A stretch of 64,000 nt of DNA from Photorhabdus laumondii subsp. laumondii (GCF_003343245.1 NZ_CP024901.1:4526001-4590000); one strand, 5' to 3'; counted from the first letter of the stretch, positions 1-10,341 are shown. Notes: generated by a model not told the origin, from the letters alone. Translations and numbers: made by a program.

Positions 1-355
1 AGTGTAGAGTACACAGAGATGAGACTGGTTGTAAAAATGGCTTCTACATCTCAGGATAATTTAAAGCTAAACAAATAGATTGAATACATATCAACTTTCG
101 TTTGGTACTTTAAAATAAAATATTCTGATGATTTCAGCCTTCTCACTTGAATTGATAAATGTATTGATAATACATATAGTTATACTTTGTTTAGAAACAA
201 ATTAAGATTAGCGTTTCTAAACTTATGGAATGGTAAAAAAACTAATGAACGCTTAACCAGCGTCCTGTTACAGGATTTAAATTGCTCCTTGAGCAAAATT
301 TGATTGAATATTTCCCTCAATAATTTTTTATATATGTTAAATAAGAAAGGCGATT
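1..355. other. Gene-poor left edge upstream of hha
   Basis: No convincing gene is visible. One forward frame is open from the window edge to a stop at 76-78 (about 25 codons). By position it could be the tail of tomB, the usual upstream partner of hha, but the residues give no clear match. A perfect 10-bp inverted repeat (GTTTAGAAAC at 189-198, GTTTCTAAAC at 213-222) lies about 130 bp before hha. The rest is AT-rich and probably holds the hha promoter. Confidence 0.5.
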
Positions 356-559
356 ATGACTAAAACTGATTATCTGATGCGTTTAAGAAAATGCACCACG
401 ATTGATACACTGGAACGTGTGATTGAAAAGAACAAATATGAACTTTCAGGAGATGAACTTGAACTATTCTACTCTGCTGCGGATCATCGCCTAGCTGAGC
501 TGACCATGAATAAACTGTATGATAGAATTCCACCTTCAGTATGGAAATATGTTCGCTAA
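356..559 (+). CDS. hha: Hha/YmoA family nucleoid-associated modulator
   Basis: This is a 67-residue protein of the Hha/YmoA family, small partners of H-NS that help silence horizontally acquired and thermoregulated genes. The start [13 protein letters not shown], the central acidic stretch and the C-terminal [12 protein letters not shown] are diagnostic of the family. E. coli Hha is 72 residues, so the length fits. The ATG at 356 follows a purine-rich AAGAAAGG ribosome site. In E. coli and Yersinia the gene is co-transcribed with tomB/ymoB. Here about 280 bp separate hha from any possible tomB tail, so it may have its own promoter. The assignment is secure; target genes cannot be read from this window. 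Confidence 0.95.
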   Translation: MTKTDYLMRLRKCTTIDTLERVIEKNKYELSGDELELFYSAADHRLAELTMNKLYDRIPPSVWKYVR

Positions 560-632
560 AATAGTCTTTATCAGATAGAAAGTGATCCGAGCCGGTAAAG
601 TGCTATCGGCTTATTAGGTTACCAATGAAATT

Positions 633-745
633 GGCGAGGGCTCTGCCAGCGACATCCCGGCACACACATCCCCTGCTATGGCTGCTTCCTTCCGGACCTG
701 ACCAAGTTAACAAGTTAGCGTTGCGGGAGAACCAACAGAGCCCCC
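633..745 (-). ncRNA. ffs: 4.5S RNA of the signal recognition particle
   Basis: Read on the minus strand, this 113-nt segment begins GGGGGCTCTGTTGGTTCTCC and contains the highly conserved domain IV core GGTCAGGTCCGGAAGGAAGC, the Ffh-binding loop. The 5' GGGGGCTCTG pairs with the 3' CAGAGCCCTC to close the rod. Length and ends match E. coli ffs (114 nt). The RNA combines with Ffh to form the bacterial SRP that targets nascent membrane proteins. It lies between hha and ybaY, convergent with hha. The exact 3' end is inferred from pairing. Confidence 0.96.
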
Positions 746-870
746 ATTGTGACGTGTTGCTTTAACTCTAAAGCGTCGCCATTATCATTCATACCTACTT
801 AAATAGCAAGACAAGCAGGCCCGAATGCTGGTTTATTGCACATTGCAAATCAATACAATAAGGAAATGTA

Positions 871-1317
871 TTATCTAACGGCTTTCAACGTAATTTCGAC
901 ATCTTTAGTCTTCCCATTATTAATCACTTCATATGCTGTATCTGTAACAAACATCAAGCGGCTATGCAGCGAAACAGAAGCTCTGACAACAATGCGTGCA
1001 TTCGGCTTAATTTTGTTTGGCTGATAAGGCAAAACAAAATGGAAAGGTGATTGTTTCCCACCTAAACGCTCTACCTTCTGAGACAGAGTAACTGAAGGCG
1101 CATCAGCCAAAGACACATCAGATAACGCCACTGTCAGAACAGCATCTGCTGGCAATGCTATACGCTGTAGTATATTAATATTACCTTCAACAAAAGACCG
1201 TTTCATTAGATTTTCAATCTGCTCCACCTGAGTATCTGCTACCTCAGCACCTTTGACATTACACCCAACCAAAGCAACCGCTAGTAATACGCCAGCGGGT
1301 AACTGCCATAATTTCAT
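871..1317 (-). CDS. ybaY: YbaY-like outer-membrane lipoprotein (YscW-type domain)
   Basis: A 148-residue predicted lipoprotein. The N-terminus has a short hydrophobic signal ending in the lipobox LVGC, so it should be acylated and held in the envelope. The rest resembles YbaY, whose single domain is related to YscW, the pilotin-type lipoprotein of type III secretion. Its function in enterics is not established. The start was set at 1317 because GGAGG lies 7 nt before this ATG; a second ATG two codons upstream abuts the same ribosome site. The gene is divergent from tesB, as in E. coli, and faces away from ffs in its usual neighbourhood. The family call rests on synteny plus overall pattern. 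Confidence 0.82.
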   Translation of the reverse strand: MKLWQLPAGVLLAVALVGCNVKGAEVADTQVEQIENLMKRSFVEGNINILQRIALPADAVLTVALSDVSLADAPSVTLSQKVERLGGKQSPFHFVLPYQPNKIKPNARIVVRASVSLHSRLMFVTDTAYEVINNGKTKDVEITLKAVR

Positions 1318-1567
1318 ACACATTCCTCCATTATTAACTAATCTATATAAATATTAAAATAAATTGAAATATCAAATCATTAAATCTAAATCATTTGAAT
1401 TATAGATTAAAAATTTGAACATAAAACGCCAATAAATCTCACATTCTTTATTGCACCGCTGTTAGGACTTAAAACATTTACAATTTAGTTATTTATTAAT
1501 CATCTATTAATGAGACAATAATCATCCCTTGTACTCTCGATAACCTAATAGAAAACAAAGGCATATT

Positions 1568-2431
1568 ATGAGCAAGTCATTACAGAATCTGATAAATTTG
1601 ATGAAATTGGAAAAAATTGAGGAAGGTATTTACCGAGGGCAAAGCGAAGATCTCGGTTTTCCTCAGGTTTTCGGAGGACAAGTGATTGGTCAGGCACTGT
1701 ATGCTGCCAAACAAACCGTTGTCGATGACCGAATGGGCAACTCTTTCCATAGCTATTTCTTACGCCCCGGTGACAGTCACAAGCCTATCGTCTATGATGT
1801 TGAGATTTTGCGGGATGGAGGAAGTTTTAGTGCCCGGCGAGTTAGTGCAATACAGAATGGTAAACCTATCTTTTATATGACTGCCTCATTTCAAAGTCAC
1901 GAAGAAAGTTTTGAACACCAAAATATAATGCCGGATGTACCCTATCCAGAAGAACTTATCCCTCAGGATGAAATTGTGAAAAAAATGTCGCATCTGCTGC
2001 CACAGAAGATGCAGAATACGCTTCTTTTTCCCTGCCCGTTAGAAATGAGACCCGTAAAATATCACAGTCCATTCAATTGTCCACCAGAAGAACCTATACG
2101 CTATGTTTGGTTCCGCAGTAACGGCAATATGCCTGATAATCCTTTTATTCATCAATATCTGCTTGGCTATGCCTCCGATTTTAACTTTCTGCCAACAGCA
2201 TTACAGCCACATGGTGTCGGGTTCCTTGAGAAAAATATTCAGATAGCAACAATTGACCATTCTATGTGGTTCCACCGCCCGTTTAGACTAGATGACTGGC
2301 TGCTATATGCTGTAGATAGTCCCTCAGCTTCCGGTGCCCGTGGTTTTGTTCGGGGACAGATTTATAATCGTGAAGGGATACTTGTTGCTTCCACTGTACA
2401 GGAAGGTCTGATTAGGAAACGCAATAGATAA
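1568..2431 (+). CDS. tesB: Acyl-CoA thioesterase II
   Basis: A 287-residue cytoplasmic thioesterase that hydrolyses acyl-CoA to free fatty acid and CoA. E. coli TesB has 286 residues. Two hot-dog folds are arranged in tandem. The N-terminal half contains the conserved [11 protein letters not shown] block and the C-terminal half carries the [18 protein letters not shown] segment, with the family's usual GLIRKR near the end. It is transcribed alone, divergently from ybaY and convergently toward amtB. A stem (GGCAGCAA/TTGCTGCC) just beyond the stop probably ends both tesB and amtB transcripts. The start is the first ATG, and nothing unusual is seen. Confidence 0.96.
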   Translation: MSKSLQNLINLMKLEKIEEGIYRGQSEDLGFPQVFGGQVIGQALYAAKQTVVDDRMGNSFHSYFLRPGDSHKPIVYDVEILRDGGSFSARRVSAIQNGKPIFYMTASFQSHEESFEHQNIMPDVPYPEELIPQDEIVKKMSHLLPQKMQNTLLFPCPLEMRPVKYHSPFNCPPEEPIRYVWFRSNGNMPDNPFIHQYLLGYASDFNFLPTALQPHGVGFLEKNIQIATIDHSMWFHRPFRLDDWLLYAVDSPSASGARGFVRGQIYNREGILVASTVQEGLIRKRNR

Positions 2432-2439
2432 ATGAGTAA

Positions 2440-2488
2440 GGCAGCAAACTAAGAAACCAACATTACATTTTATGGCCTTATTGCTGCC
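2440..2488. terminator. Shared stem-loop between convergent tesB and amtB
   Basis: GGCAGCAA at 2440-2447 pairs with TTGCTGCC at 2481-2488 across a roughly 33-nt loop, followed by CTTTTATA on the plus side. It sits in the 72-bp gap between the two convergent stops, so it could serve both. The long loop makes it weaker than a typical intrinsic terminator. Confidence 0.5.
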
Positions 2489-2503
2489 CTTTTATATTAC
2501 AAC

Positions 2504-3787
2504 TTAATTATAAGCACTCTCTCCGTGAGAATTAATGTCCAACCCTTCCCTTTCAATTTCAACCGTAACCCGCAGCCCTACCAACAGATCTGCTATTTTA
2601 AAAGCAATAAAGGCAACAACGACTGACCAAATCACACAAACCAGTATACTAAAAGCCTGAATACCAACTTGTCCCAACATGGTTATACCCTCTGCATAAC
2701 CGATCCCTCCCAAAGATTTAGCCGTAAAAACCCCTGTTAGAAGGCAACCTACGATCCCACATACGCCGTGTATGCCGAATACATCACACACATCGTCAAC
2801 ACGTAACCACCGTTTTAAGGCCACCACCCCCCAAAGTCCGGTAAAACCCGCAATCAGGCCAATGATTAATGCACCACCAACACCAACCATTCCTGCCGCA
2901 GGTGTAATACCAACCAGCCCAGCAATACAGCCTGAACATGCCCCTAAAAGAGACGGTTTATTACGGAAAAGCCACTCTGCAAAAACCCATGACAGGATAG
3001 CGGCGGCAGTCGCCACAATGGTATTTAAAAATGCCAAAGCAGCTATCTCATTAGCAGCACTAGCAGAACCAGCATTAAAACCAAACCAACCAATATAGAG
3101 CACAGTAGTGCCCGTGAAGACCATCGGCAAGTTATGCGGTTTAAATGCTTCTTTCCCAAAGCCAGTACGTTTTCCCAGTAAGTAAGCACCAACCAATCCA
3201 GCTACAGCAGCATTAATATGAACAACCGTACCACCAGCAAAATCCAATGCTCCATCTTGTGAAAGCACACCTCCCCCCCAAACCATGTGCGCCATAGGCA
3301 AGTAAGAAAATGTCAGCCACAACACAGTAAAAACTAACAAAGCCGGAAAGCGAATACGCTCCCCTAACGCGCCAATAATCAAAGCAACAGTGATACAAGC
3401 GAAAGAGCCCTGAAATGCCACATGAATTAGCTGATAAAAATTGCCACTTAAGTCAGTGAATGCCAAATTCTTTAGCATCACTTGACTAAAACCACCGAAA
3501 AAACCATTCCCTGGCTCAAAAGCCAGGCTATAACCATAAATCACCCACAACACACATACTAAAGCAAAGCTCACCATGACCTGAGCCATTAGCGATAAAA
3601 CGTTTTTACTCCGTAGCAATCCACCATAAAACAGAGCAATTCCCGGAATGGTCATAAACAGAACAAGCACTGTACAAATCATCATAAAAGCATTATCCGC
3701 TTTATCAACAACGCCTTCCGCAGCCTGAGATAATGATGGTACACAACTGGCCACAACACTGGCAGCCACTGAGAATTGCCTTTTCAT
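2504..3787 (-). CDS. amtB: Ammonium channel AmtB
   Basis: A 427-residue polytopic inner-membrane ammonium channel; E. coli AmtB has 428. The first about 22 residues (MKRQFSVAASVVASCVPSLS) look like the cleaved signal peptide known for AmtB. Eleven hydrophobic segments follow. The pore histidines are recognisable in FAGGTVVHINAAVAGLV and DVFGIHGVCGIVG. The start at 3787 was chosen because homology begins there, and upstream codons of the same frame overlap glnK. It lies 22 bp behind glnK in the conserved glnK-amtB operon. GlnK blocks the channel when nitrogen is sufficient, and both genes should depend on the sigma-54 promoter at 4192-4207. Confidence 0.97.
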   Translation of the reverse strand: MKRQFSVAASVVASCVPSLSQAAEGVVDKADNAFMMICTVLVLFMTIPGIALFYGGLLRSKNVLSLMAQVMVSFALVCVLWVIYGYSLAFEPGNGFFGGFSQVMLKNLAFTDLSGNFYQLIHVAFQGSFACITVALIIGALGERIRFPALLVFTVLWLTFSYLPMAHMVWGGGVLSQDGALDFAGGTVVHINAAVAGLVGAYLLGKRTGFGKEAFKPHNLPMVFTGTTVLYIGWFGFNAGSASAANEIAALAFLNTIVATAAAILSWVFAEWLFRNKPSLLGACSGCIAGLVGITPAAGMVGVGGALIIGLIAGFTGLWGVVALKRWLRVDDVCDVFGIHGVCGIVGCLLTGVFTAKSLGGIGYAEGITMLGQVGIQAFSILVCVIWSVVVAFIAFKIADLLVGLRVTVEIEREGLDINSHGESAYN

Positions 3788-3809
3788 ATCTATCTTCTCT
3801 ATCAGTGAG

Positions 3810-4148
3810 TTACAGTGCCGCATCGTTAGTTTCTCCTGTTCTAATACGAATAGCCTGTTGTAATTCAATGACAAAGATTTTACCGTCGCCAACTTTTCCA
3901 GTAAAAGCTGATTGCTGAATAGCATGAATGACCTCCTCAACCAATTCATCTGCTACAGCAATATCTATCTTTATTTTAGGTAAAAAATTGACACTATATT
4001 CAGCTCCACGATACAGCTCCGCATGTCCTCTCTGACGCCCAAATCCTTTTACCTCTGTTATGGTCAACCCCTGAACACCAAGACCAGAAAGAACTTCCCG
4101 AATATCCTCCAATTTGAATGGTTTTATAATTGTCGTAATGAGCTTCAT
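3810..4148 (-). CDS. glnK: PII-type nitrogen regulator GlnK
   Basis: A 112-residue PII signalling protein, the same length as E. coli GlnK. PII trimers sense 2-oxoglutarate and ATP/ADP, are uridylylated by GlnD, and dock onto AmtB to close it. The T-loop GHAELYRGAEYSVNFLPK carries the uridylylation tyrosine at residue 51. The B-loop TGKVGDGKIFV and the C-loop RIRTGE are intact. The start MKLITTIIKPFK at 4148 matches the family; an in-frame extension of five codons is not needed. It is the first gene of glnK-amtB. A sigma-54 promoter with an NtrC-type site upstream indicates induction under nitrogen limitation. Confidence 0.98.
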   Translation of the reverse strand: MKLITTIIKPFKLEDIREVLSGLGVQGLTITEVKGFGRQRGHAELYRGAEYSVNFLPKIKIDIAVADELVEEVIHAIQQSAFTGKVGDGKIFVIELQQAIRIRTGETNDAAL

Positions 4149-4191
4149 ATATCCCCCTTCCATCCTGCTATTATGTTTTCAATAAGGAAAT

Positions 4192-4207
4192 AGCAAAGGG
4201 TGTGCCA
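4192..4207 (-). promoter_or_regulatory. Sigma-54 promoter of glnK-amtB
   Basis: On the minus strand the sequence is TGGCAC-ACCCT-TTGCT, a full match to the sigma-54 consensus TGGCAC-N5-TTGCW with the invariant GG and GC of the -24/-12 elements. It ends 44 bp before the glnK ATG. The start point would fall near 4180. Confidence 0.9.
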
Positions 4208-4270
4208 GAAATTAAAAACATATAAAAATCAAAGAATAATGAAGAGAGTAAAAATTATGGAGAATTAAGA

Positions 4271-4300
4271 AGGGAGGAGAGCAGCGAATATACTCTCCCG
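4271..4300 (-). terminator. Possible weak terminator behind mdlB
   Basis: On the minus strand GGGAGAG can pair with CTCTCC(T)CC across a loop of about 13 nt, followed by CTTCTTAATT. It lies between the mdlB stop and the glnK promoter. The U-rich tract is poor, so this is tentative. Confidence 0.3.
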
Positions 4301-4304
4301 TGAG

Positions 4305-4321
4305 TGCACCGAATTAGTGCA
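4305..4321 (-). promoter_or_regulatory. NtrC (NRI) enhancer-type site upstream of glnK
   Basis: The 17-bp dyad TGCACCGAATTAGTGCA matches the NtrC consensus TGCACC-N5-GGTGCA at 11 of 12 fixed positions. It lies about 100 bp upstream of the -24 element, the usual enhancer distance for glnK, and just beyond the mdlB stop codon. Confidence 0.85.
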
Positions 4322-4328
4322 AGCTTGA

Positions 4329-6113
4329 TTAAATTAACACCTCTTTCTCAGAGATTGTGCCACATTCATTTAATGTCTCACCTACTTGTTGCAACTGATA
4401 CATCTGATAATAACGTCCACGACTCACAAATAATTGTTGATGGCATCCCTGTTCAACAACTGCACCACGATGCAGCACCAGAATAGTATCAGCCTCCACA
4501 ATGGTAGACAGACGATGAGCAATCACGATCAATGTTGTTTGTTGACGAATCAATCTCAAAGCCTGTTGTACCGCCTGTTCCGTACCAGAATCAATATTTG
4601 CAGTCGCTTCATCAAGGATCAAAATTTGTGGCGTTTGCACTAACACTCTCGCCATAGCAAGCAATTGTTTTTGACCGGCTGACAACGTATTACCCTGCTC
4701 TCCCAAGATAGTATGAAGTCCATCAGGCAATGTACGTACTAACTCAGCTAATTGAACCGTTTCCAGTACTTGCCAAACCTTCTCTTCTGAAATATTCCGA
4801 CCAAGCGTAATATTGTCAAAGAAAGAGTCCGCAAGAACAACCGGGTCCTGCTGAACTATTGCCACACCATTGCGTAATACCGAATGAGACAGAGATGATA
4901 CAGGCCTGCCATCGAGATAAATTTCCCCTTTCTGCCACGGGTAATATCCCATCAGCAAATTTGCCAGCGTACTTTTACCACTACCAGTATGACCAACCAA
5001 AGCAACAAAACCATGAGCCGGAACCTGTAAGTTAATATCTTGCAAAACTATTTTTCCATGCCGGTAGGAAAAACTGACATTTTCTATATCAATTCGACCA
5101 CTGGATAGTGGCTGACCATCCATACCATAACCTTGTTGAGGGCTATCCATTAATTCAAATATTCTCTCGCCAGAAACGACAGCTTGTTGCAAAATCGATT
5201 GCTGAGATGTCAGCTCAATAAGAGGTTCATTCAACCGCCCCAAATAATTAATAAAAGCATACAATACCCCGATACCAATCGCCCCTGGCCCACTAATTCC
5301 AAACAACACGATAAGACCGCACAGTACCATAGCAGATAGCAAACTCAATAATGGGCGTAACAAAAGCCCATCTAATCTCAACGCTTGCATTCTCGCCTGA
5401 TAATGGGCCCGATTGGTTAACAACATACGTTCACCAAAACGCGCCTGCTGCCGGAACTGCTGAATAACACTCATTCCATTAATGACTTCATTAAACTCAT
5501 CATTAATATCAGCCAAATAACTACGTACCCGGCGGACAATGGGTGTACTAAAATGCTGATATATTGCCATAACAATCAATACGACAGGAAAAATAAGAAT
5601 TGCAATCAATGCCATACGCCATTCCAACATAAACATAGCAATCAGCATCGTACCAATCAATGCCATGCTGCGAAATACCGATGGAACTACATTAACATAA
5701 AGATCTTTAATGACTTCGGTGTCATTCGTTACACGGGAAATCAACTGCCCTACCGGTTGATTATCAAAAGCACTCAGAGGCTGGCGCAATGCTGCATTCA
5801 TCACATCAGTACGAAGCTGCTGAACCACATCAACTGACACTTGATTGAACAATAAAGCCTGAAAATAGTGTAACGCCGCCGTAATCAGTTGCAGAACAAT
5901 AAAAGTTATAGCTAGCCCGATAACCACTCTAGTAGGCATATTACCCGTTGCAACCATATTATCGATAAAATAACTAATGAGAACCGGACCACTGACTTCC
6001 GCAATTGCAGCCCCCCATAACATGAGTACAGCCAGCCCCAACGGCTTACGATAATTTTTTCCATAAACCAACAGACGCTTCAGAGACGGCCACAATTGAC
6101 GAACTTTAGTCAT
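4329..6113 (-). CDS. mdlB: ABC exporter half-transporter MdlB
   Basis: A 594-residue ABC exporter half: an N-terminal six-helix membrane domain (about residues 15-310) fused to a nucleotide-binding domain. Walker [10 protein letters not shown] is near residue 372, the signature reads LSAGQ near 475, and Walker B LILDEA is near 495. The signature departs from canonical LSGGQ; E. coli MdlB also deviates (LSVGQ). It pairs with MdlA, probably as a heterodimer; the substrate is unknown. The start at 6113 matches the E. coli N-terminus and overlaps the mdlA stop by 8 bp, implying translational coupling. The Walker B glutamate is present, so this half should hydrolyse ATP. Confidence 0.95.
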   Translation of the reverse strand: MTKVRQLWPSLKRLLVYGKNYRKPLGLAVLMLWGAAIAEVSGPVLISYFIDNMVATGNMPTRVVIGLAITFIVLQLITAALHYFQALLFNQVSVDVVQQLRTDVMNAALRQPLSAFDNQPVGQLISRVTNDTEVIKDLYVNVVPSVFRSMALIGTMLIAMFMLEWRMALIAILIFPVVLIVMAIYQHFSTPIVRRVRSYLADINDEFNEVINGMSVIQQFRQQARFGERMLLTNRAHYQARMQALRLDGLLLRPLLSLLSAMVLCGLIVLFGISGPGAIGIGVLYAFINYLGRLNEPLIELTSQQSILQQAVVSGERIFELMDSPQQGYGMDGQPLSSGRIDIENVSFSYRHGKIVLQDINLQVPAHGFVALVGHTGSGKSTLANLLMGYYPWQKGEIYLDGRPVSSLSHSVLRNGVAIVQQDPVVLADSFFDNITLGRNISEEKVWQVLETVQLAELVRTLPDGLHTILGEQGNTLSAGQKQLLAMARVLVQTPQILILDEATANIDSGTEQAVQQALRLIRQQTTLIVIAHRLSTIVEADTILVLHRGAVVEQGCHQQLFVSRGRYYQMYQLQQVGETLNECGTISEKEVLI

Positions 6114-7875
6114 CTTTATCCCCTTCTGCTGTTTCCTCGCCATCCAATTCTGCTTCAAGTTGCTGATAATAATACATATCACGATACCATCCCGGCTGCT
6201 CTGCCAGTTGCGGATGCCGTCCCTGATGTATAACAGAACCTTGCTGCATCACCAGGATATTATCCGCTTCAGTTAATGCAGACAGACGGTGGGCACTAAT
6301 GATAACCGTCCGTTGTTGCCTCCACTGACTGAGGTTTTGTAGGATATTGTATTCAGTTTGCCCATCAACCGCAGATAAAGCGTCATCCAGAATCAAAATC
6401 TCGGCATCTAAAAGTAATGCCCTCGCAATGGAAATACGCTGCTTTTGCCCACCAGAAAGCATTACCCCACGCTCGCCTACTTCTGTCTGATACCCCTCAG
6501 GTAAACGAAGAATATCTTCATGAACATTGGCAAGACGGGCAACTTCTTCAATCTGTTCCTGTGTTGCATCAGGACGTCCCAAAGCGATATTCCTGGCAAC
6601 AGTATCTGAAAATAAAAAGGGGGTTTGATTGACAACAGCAAATCGTGCTCGCCATTCATCTAACCTGATATCTGCAATTTTGAGCGATTGGAAAAGAATT
6701 TCTCCATCAGTCACATCAAACTGTCTCTGTATCAGCGCAAGTAATGTGCTCTTACCTGAACCAGTTGAACCACAGATCCCTAATAACTGTCCAGGTAATA
6801 ACTGGAAATTAATTTGACTAAGAACAGTTTTGTTACTTTGCGGATAATTAAACGCTTTGATATTCACATCCAGAATACCGCGCTCAGGCAATAAATTGCC
6901 AATACCATCCTTAATGACCGGAGGCTCCTGCAACAAGCTACGGATACGACTATAAGCGGCACTTCCCCGTTCAACGATATTAAACATCCATGCCAATGCC
7001 AACATTGGCCAAATCATCAAGCCAAGGTACATCACAAAACTAGTGAGCTCACCGAGTGTTAAAACACCATTTAACACCATCCAACCACCACCACCGATAG
7101 CCAGTAAATTTGACATACCGATAGCAATAAAAATTGTCGGATCAAATCGCGCATCCACCCTAGCAACATACATATTCTTACGACCAGCTTCCACGGCAAC
7201 TTGTTCAAACTGATTTGATTGCAGATCTTCAAGGCCAAACGCCTTAATCATACGAATACTGGTCAGACTTTCTTGAGCCTGGTTATTCAGAGCAGAAAAT
7301 GCGCCTTGTGCAGATTTGAAGCGACGATGAAGTTGATCACCATATCGTTTAATAATGATTGCCATAATCGGCATAGGTAACAAAGACAGTAAAGTTAATT
7401 GCCAACTAATTTGTATGCTCATCATAATTAGCACTGCACAGCCCATAACTAGCGAATCAACTAACGTAAGCACACCTTCACCCGCAGCAAACACTACACG
7501 ATCCACATCATTAGTAGCGCGAGCCATTAAATCCCCTGTGCGGTGACGCAAATAAAATTCAGGGCTTTGTCGGCTAAGTTGCTGGTAAAAATTATTCCGC
7601 AATTTAACGGCTAATTGATATGACGCCCCAAACAACCATAAACGCCATATATAACGCAAGATATAGACAATCAATGCGATAACCAGTATAACTCCCGCCC
7701 ACACCATCAATTGGTAAAATGACATAGACGCAGTGCTGATCCCATCAACGATTACACCCACCAGATATGGAGGAATGAGTAGTAGAATAGAGATAATAAT
7801 AAGCAGAGTTACTGCCCCAAGATAGCGACGCCACTCGCTACGGAAGTACCAACTTAATTGAGAAAACAATCTCAC
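6106..7875 (-). CDS. mdlA: ABC exporter half-transporter MdlA
   Basis: A 589-residue partner of MdlB with the same layout: membrane domain, Walker [10 protein letters not shown] near residue 367, LSGGQ signature near 470, and Walker B near 492. Here the Walker B ends LILDDA, with aspartate where the catalytic glutamate normally lies, whereas MdlB keeps LILDEA. That suggests one degenerate and one active ATP site, as in many heterodimeric exporters. The start is set at GTG 7875 because [11 protein letters not shown] matches the E. coli N-terminus (590 residues). An upstream in-frame GTG at 7923 is possible. decR lies upstream on the same strand. The substrate is unknown. Confidence 0.93.
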   Translation of the reverse strand: MRLFSQLSWYFRSEWRRYLGAVTLLIIISILLLIPPYLVGVIVDGISTASMSFYQLMVWAGVILVIALIVYILRYIWRLWLFGASYQLAVKLRNNFYQQLSRQSPEFYLRHRTGDLMARATNDVDRVVFAAGEGVLTLVDSLVMGCAVLIMMSIQISWQLTLLSLLPMPIMAIIIKRYGDQLHRRFKSAQGAFSALNNQAQESLTSIRMIKAFGLEDLQSNQFEQVAVEAGRKNMYVARVDARFDPTIFIAIGMSNLLAIGGGGWMVLNGVLTLGELTSFVMYLGLMIWPMLALAWMFNIVERGSAAYSRIRSLLQEPPVIKDGIGNLLPERGILDVNIKAFNYPQSNKTVLSQINFQLLPGQLLGICGSTGSGKSTLLALIQRQFDVTDGEILFQSLKIADIRLDEWRARFAVVNQTPFLFSDTVARNIALGRPDATQEQIEEVARLANVHEDILRLPEGYQTEVGERGVMLSGGQKQRISIARALLLDAEILILDDALSAVDGQTEYNILQNLSQWRQQRTVIISAHRLSALTEADNILVMQQGSVIHQGRHPQLAEQPGWYRDMYYYQQLEAELDGEETAEGDKDD

Positions 7876-7961
7876 ACGTGTATATCCCGAAATGAAATAG
7901 ATAGTAGAAATGTTGAACGACACTCAGAATAATTGAATTAACGCAATAGATTAATAATTGG

Positions 7962-8423
7962 TTAATCTGGTATCGGCAATGCTGTAGTGTATTTGATTTT
8001 TTCCATTGCAAAACTCGATGTCACATCAATCAACCCCGGAACACCATTAACCATACGCTTGTAGAAAAGATCATAACTTTTCATATCCACAACTTCTACG
8101 TGCATTAAATAATCACATTCACCAGCCATACGATAAAAAGCTAGGACTTCTGGCATTTGCTTTATAAATGCAACAAATTGCTCATACCAATCACTGCTAT
8201 GCTGCTGAGTTCTGATCATAACAATCACTGTCAGCCCTAATCCTAATTTTTCGCTATCAAGCAAAGCAACTTTACCAACGATATAGCCTTCATCTTCAAG
8301 TCGTTTTAACCGTTTCCAACAAGGAGTAGAGGTAAGATTAACAGCTTCCGCCAATGCATTCAGAGACAGACTACAATCTTTCTGTAGTAACTTAAGCAAC
8401 TTGCGGTCTGTTTTATCCAACAT
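7962..8423 (-). CDS. decR: Lrp/AsnC-family regulator DecR (YbaO)
   Basis: A 153-residue Lrp-type regulator. An N-terminal helix-turn-helix ([20 protein letters not shown], about residues 20-39) is followed by the RAM/AsnC ligand-binding domain. E. coli DecR (152 residues) senses cysteine and activates a cysteine desulfidase operon. Here it is divergent, with a 127-bp gap, from a Cds1-type cysteine desulfhydrase gene. That makes local control of a cysteine-degrading enzyme very plausible. The shared gap contains the palindromic stretch GAAAAATTTTC near 8440, a candidate site. The identity is supported by synteny with mdlA as well as sequence. Target control is inferred. Confidence 0.92.
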   Translation of the reverse strand: MLDKTDRKLLKLLQKDCSLSLNALAEAVNLTSTPCWKRLKRLEDEGYIVGKVALLDSEKLGLGLTVIVMIRTQQHSSDWYEQFVAFIKQMPEVLAFYRMAGECDYLMHVEVVDMKSYDLFYKRMVNGVPGLIDVTSSFAMEKIKYTTALPIPD

Positions 8424-8550
8424 AGCTACCTCTTATAGAAAAATTTTCCATAAAGAAACCACATATTAAGAAAAATAACAATCTATTTCTCCCAGTATCA
8501 AGTTAATCTACCCGCTGCCAATTATTTTTAAATTATAGAGTTAATAATTA

Positions 8551-9603
8551 ATGTCACACAGTTGGACCACCAAGGCAATCAGAGAGATTCAAGCAGACCA
8601 TCAACGCAGCTCTGATACTCATCTTATCCGCCTTAATTTGCCAGTTTTTCCAGGTATCCATTTATATCTAAAAGATGAAAGCACCCATCCAACCGGCAGT
8701 TTGAAACATAGGCTTGCTCGTTCTTTATTCCTTTACGCGCTGAGTAATAGTTGGATAAAGGAAGGTACCCCGGTTATTGAATCCTCATCGGGTAGCACTG
8801 CTGTATCCGAAGCCTATTTTGCCCGCCTGCTTGGGCTACCTTTTATTGCTGTTATGCCCTCATACACTGCGAAACGTAAAATTCAGGAAATTGAATTTTA
8901 TGGTGGTAAATGCCATTTTGTTAACCATTCAGCACAAATATATGACGAATCAGAACGACTAGCGAAAGAACTAAATGGTCATTATATGGATCAATTTACT
9001 TACGCCGAACGAGCAACAGACTGGCGAGGTAACAACAATATTGCTGAAAGTATTTTTCGCCAGATGCAAATGGAACCATTTCCTGAACCAGATTATATCG
9101 TTATGAGCGCTGGTACTGGGGGAACCTCTGCAACTTTAGGACGCTATATCCGTTACCAAGGGCATAACACTAAACTAATTGTTGTCGATCCAGAAAACTC
9201 TATATTTTATGACTATTACCGTCAAAATTGCTGTGATATTCGTGGCAATTATAGCAGCAAGATTGAGGGTATTGGCCGCCCTCGAGCAGAGCCTTCTTTT
9301 ATTCCCTCAGTCATTGATGACATGATCCAAATACCCGATTGCGCCAGCATTGCAACAATTTACTGGTTGGAAAAATTACTAGGCAGAAAAGTTGGCGCAT
9401 CTACGGGGACTAATGTCTGGGGAGCGCTTCTGCTTGCTAACCAAATGCATGAGCGTGGAGAGCAAGGTGCAATAGTAACTTTACTGTGCGACAGTGGTGA
9501 ACGTTATCTCGATACTTATTACAATCCAGATTGGGTAAAAAATAACATCGGCGATATCTCTCCTTATCTCAAACAACTACCCAATTTCCGTAGTTATAAG
9601 TAA
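8551..9603 (+). CDS. Cds1-like PLP-dependent L-cysteine desulfhydrase
   Basis: A 350-residue fold-type II PLP enzyme of the cysteine synthase superfamily. The Schiff-base lysine is K52 in [13 protein letters not shown]. The substrate loop is [12 protein letters not shown] (residues 79-90), where true cysteine synthases have SSGNTG. The phosphate loop is [16 protein letters not shown] (185-200). From memory these blocks closely resemble mycobacterial Cds1 (Rv3684), which converts cysteine to H2S, pyruvate and ammonia, more than they resemble CysK/CysM. Divergence from decR supports cysteine detoxification. The gene sits 32 bp before queC and may be co-transcribed with it. Superfamily certain; exact reaction inferred. 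Confidence 0.8.
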   Translation: MSHSWTTKAIREIQADHQRSSDTHLIRLNLPVFPGIHLYLKDESTHPTGSLKHRLARSLFLYALSNSWIKEGTPVIESSSGSTAVSEAYFARLLGLPFIAVMPSYTAKRKIQEIEFYGGKCHFVNHSAQIYDESERLAKELNGHYMDQFTYAERATDWRGNNNIAESIFRQMQMEPFPEPDYIVMSAGTGGTSATLGRYIRYQGHNTKLIVVDPENSIFYDYYRQNCCDIRGNYSSKIEGIGRPRAEPSFIPSVIDDMIQIPDCASIATIYWLEKLLGRKVGASTGTNVWGALLLANQMHERGEQGAIVTLLCDSGERYLDTYYNPDWVKNNIGDISPYLKQLPNFRSYK

Positions 9604-9635
9604 CATAACCATTTTATTCCAATGAGGATGTTACA

Positions 9636-10334
9636 ATGAGACGAGCTGTTGTTGTATTCAGTGGGGGACAAGATTCCACTACCTGCCTGATTCAGGCAAT
9701 TAATCAATATGACGAAGTACATTGTGTCACTTTTGATTATGGCCAGCGCCATCGTGCCGAAATTGATGTTGCACGTAATGTCAGCCATTTTCTTGGTGTT
9801 GTTGCACATAAAGTACTGGATGTCACATTACTTAATGAACTGGCTCTCAGCAGTCTGACTCGTGATAACATCCCTGTCCCCGACCACAGTGAAAGCGAAA
9901 AAAGTGCCATACCCAGTACATTTGTCCCTGGCCGCAATATTTTGTTCCTGACACTGGCTGCTATATATGCTTATCAAGTTGAAGCCGAAGCAGTTATTAC
10001 TGGCGTATGCGAAACTGATTTCTCCGGTTACCCTGATTGCCGTGATGAATTTGTCAAGGCATTGAACAAAGCTGTAAGCCTTGGCATTGCCCGTGATATC
10101 CGTTTTGAAACTCCATTGATGTGGCTCAACAAAGCGGAAACTTGGGCATTGTCCGACTACTACCAGCACTTAGACTTTGTTCGTAGTCAGACACTAACTT
10201 GCTACAACGGCATTCAAGGTAATGGATGTGGTACATGTGCAGCTTGTCATCTCAGAGCTAACGGATTAGAACAATATCTGAATGCTCCGGAGAAAATAAT
10301 GACTGAAATGAAAGCAAAAACACATCTAGTTTAA
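9636..10334 (+). CDS. queC: 7-cyano-7-deazaguanine synthase QueC
   Basis: A 232-residue ATP-dependent enzyme that makes preQ0 from 7-carboxy-7-deazaguanine, an early step to the modified tRNA base queuosine. The PP-loop SGGQDSTTC is at residues 9-17. A zinc site is formed by C189, C198, C201 and C204 (motif CGTCAAC). E. coli QueC has 231 residues. The ATG at 9636 follows an AATGAGGA ribosome site. Two later pathway genes, tgt and queA, lie 38-41 kb away in this window. The E. coli neighbours ybaE and cof are absent between queC and fadM. Confidence 0.97.
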   Translation: MRRAVVVFSGGQDSTTCLIQAINQYDEVHCVTFDYGQRHRAEIDVARNVSHFLGVVAHKVLDVTLLNELALSSLTRDNIPVPDHSESEKSAIPSTFVPGRNILFLTLAAIYAYQVEAEAVITGVCETDFSGYPDCRDEFVKALNKAVSLGIARDIRFETPLMWLNKAETWALSDYYQHLDFVRSQTLTCYNGIQGNGCGTCAACHLRANGLEQYLNAPEKIMTEMKAKTHLV

Positions 10335-10341
10335 TCCAAAT

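Noticed and set aside
1..78. Possible tomB tail in frame with the window edge
   Set aside because: Only 25 codons, and the residues do not clearly match the TomB C-terminus; position alone is not enough.
2504..3949. Longer amtB with 54 extra N-terminal codons
   Set aside because: The extra part overlaps glnK in another frame and lacks family similarity; the signal peptide begins at 3787.
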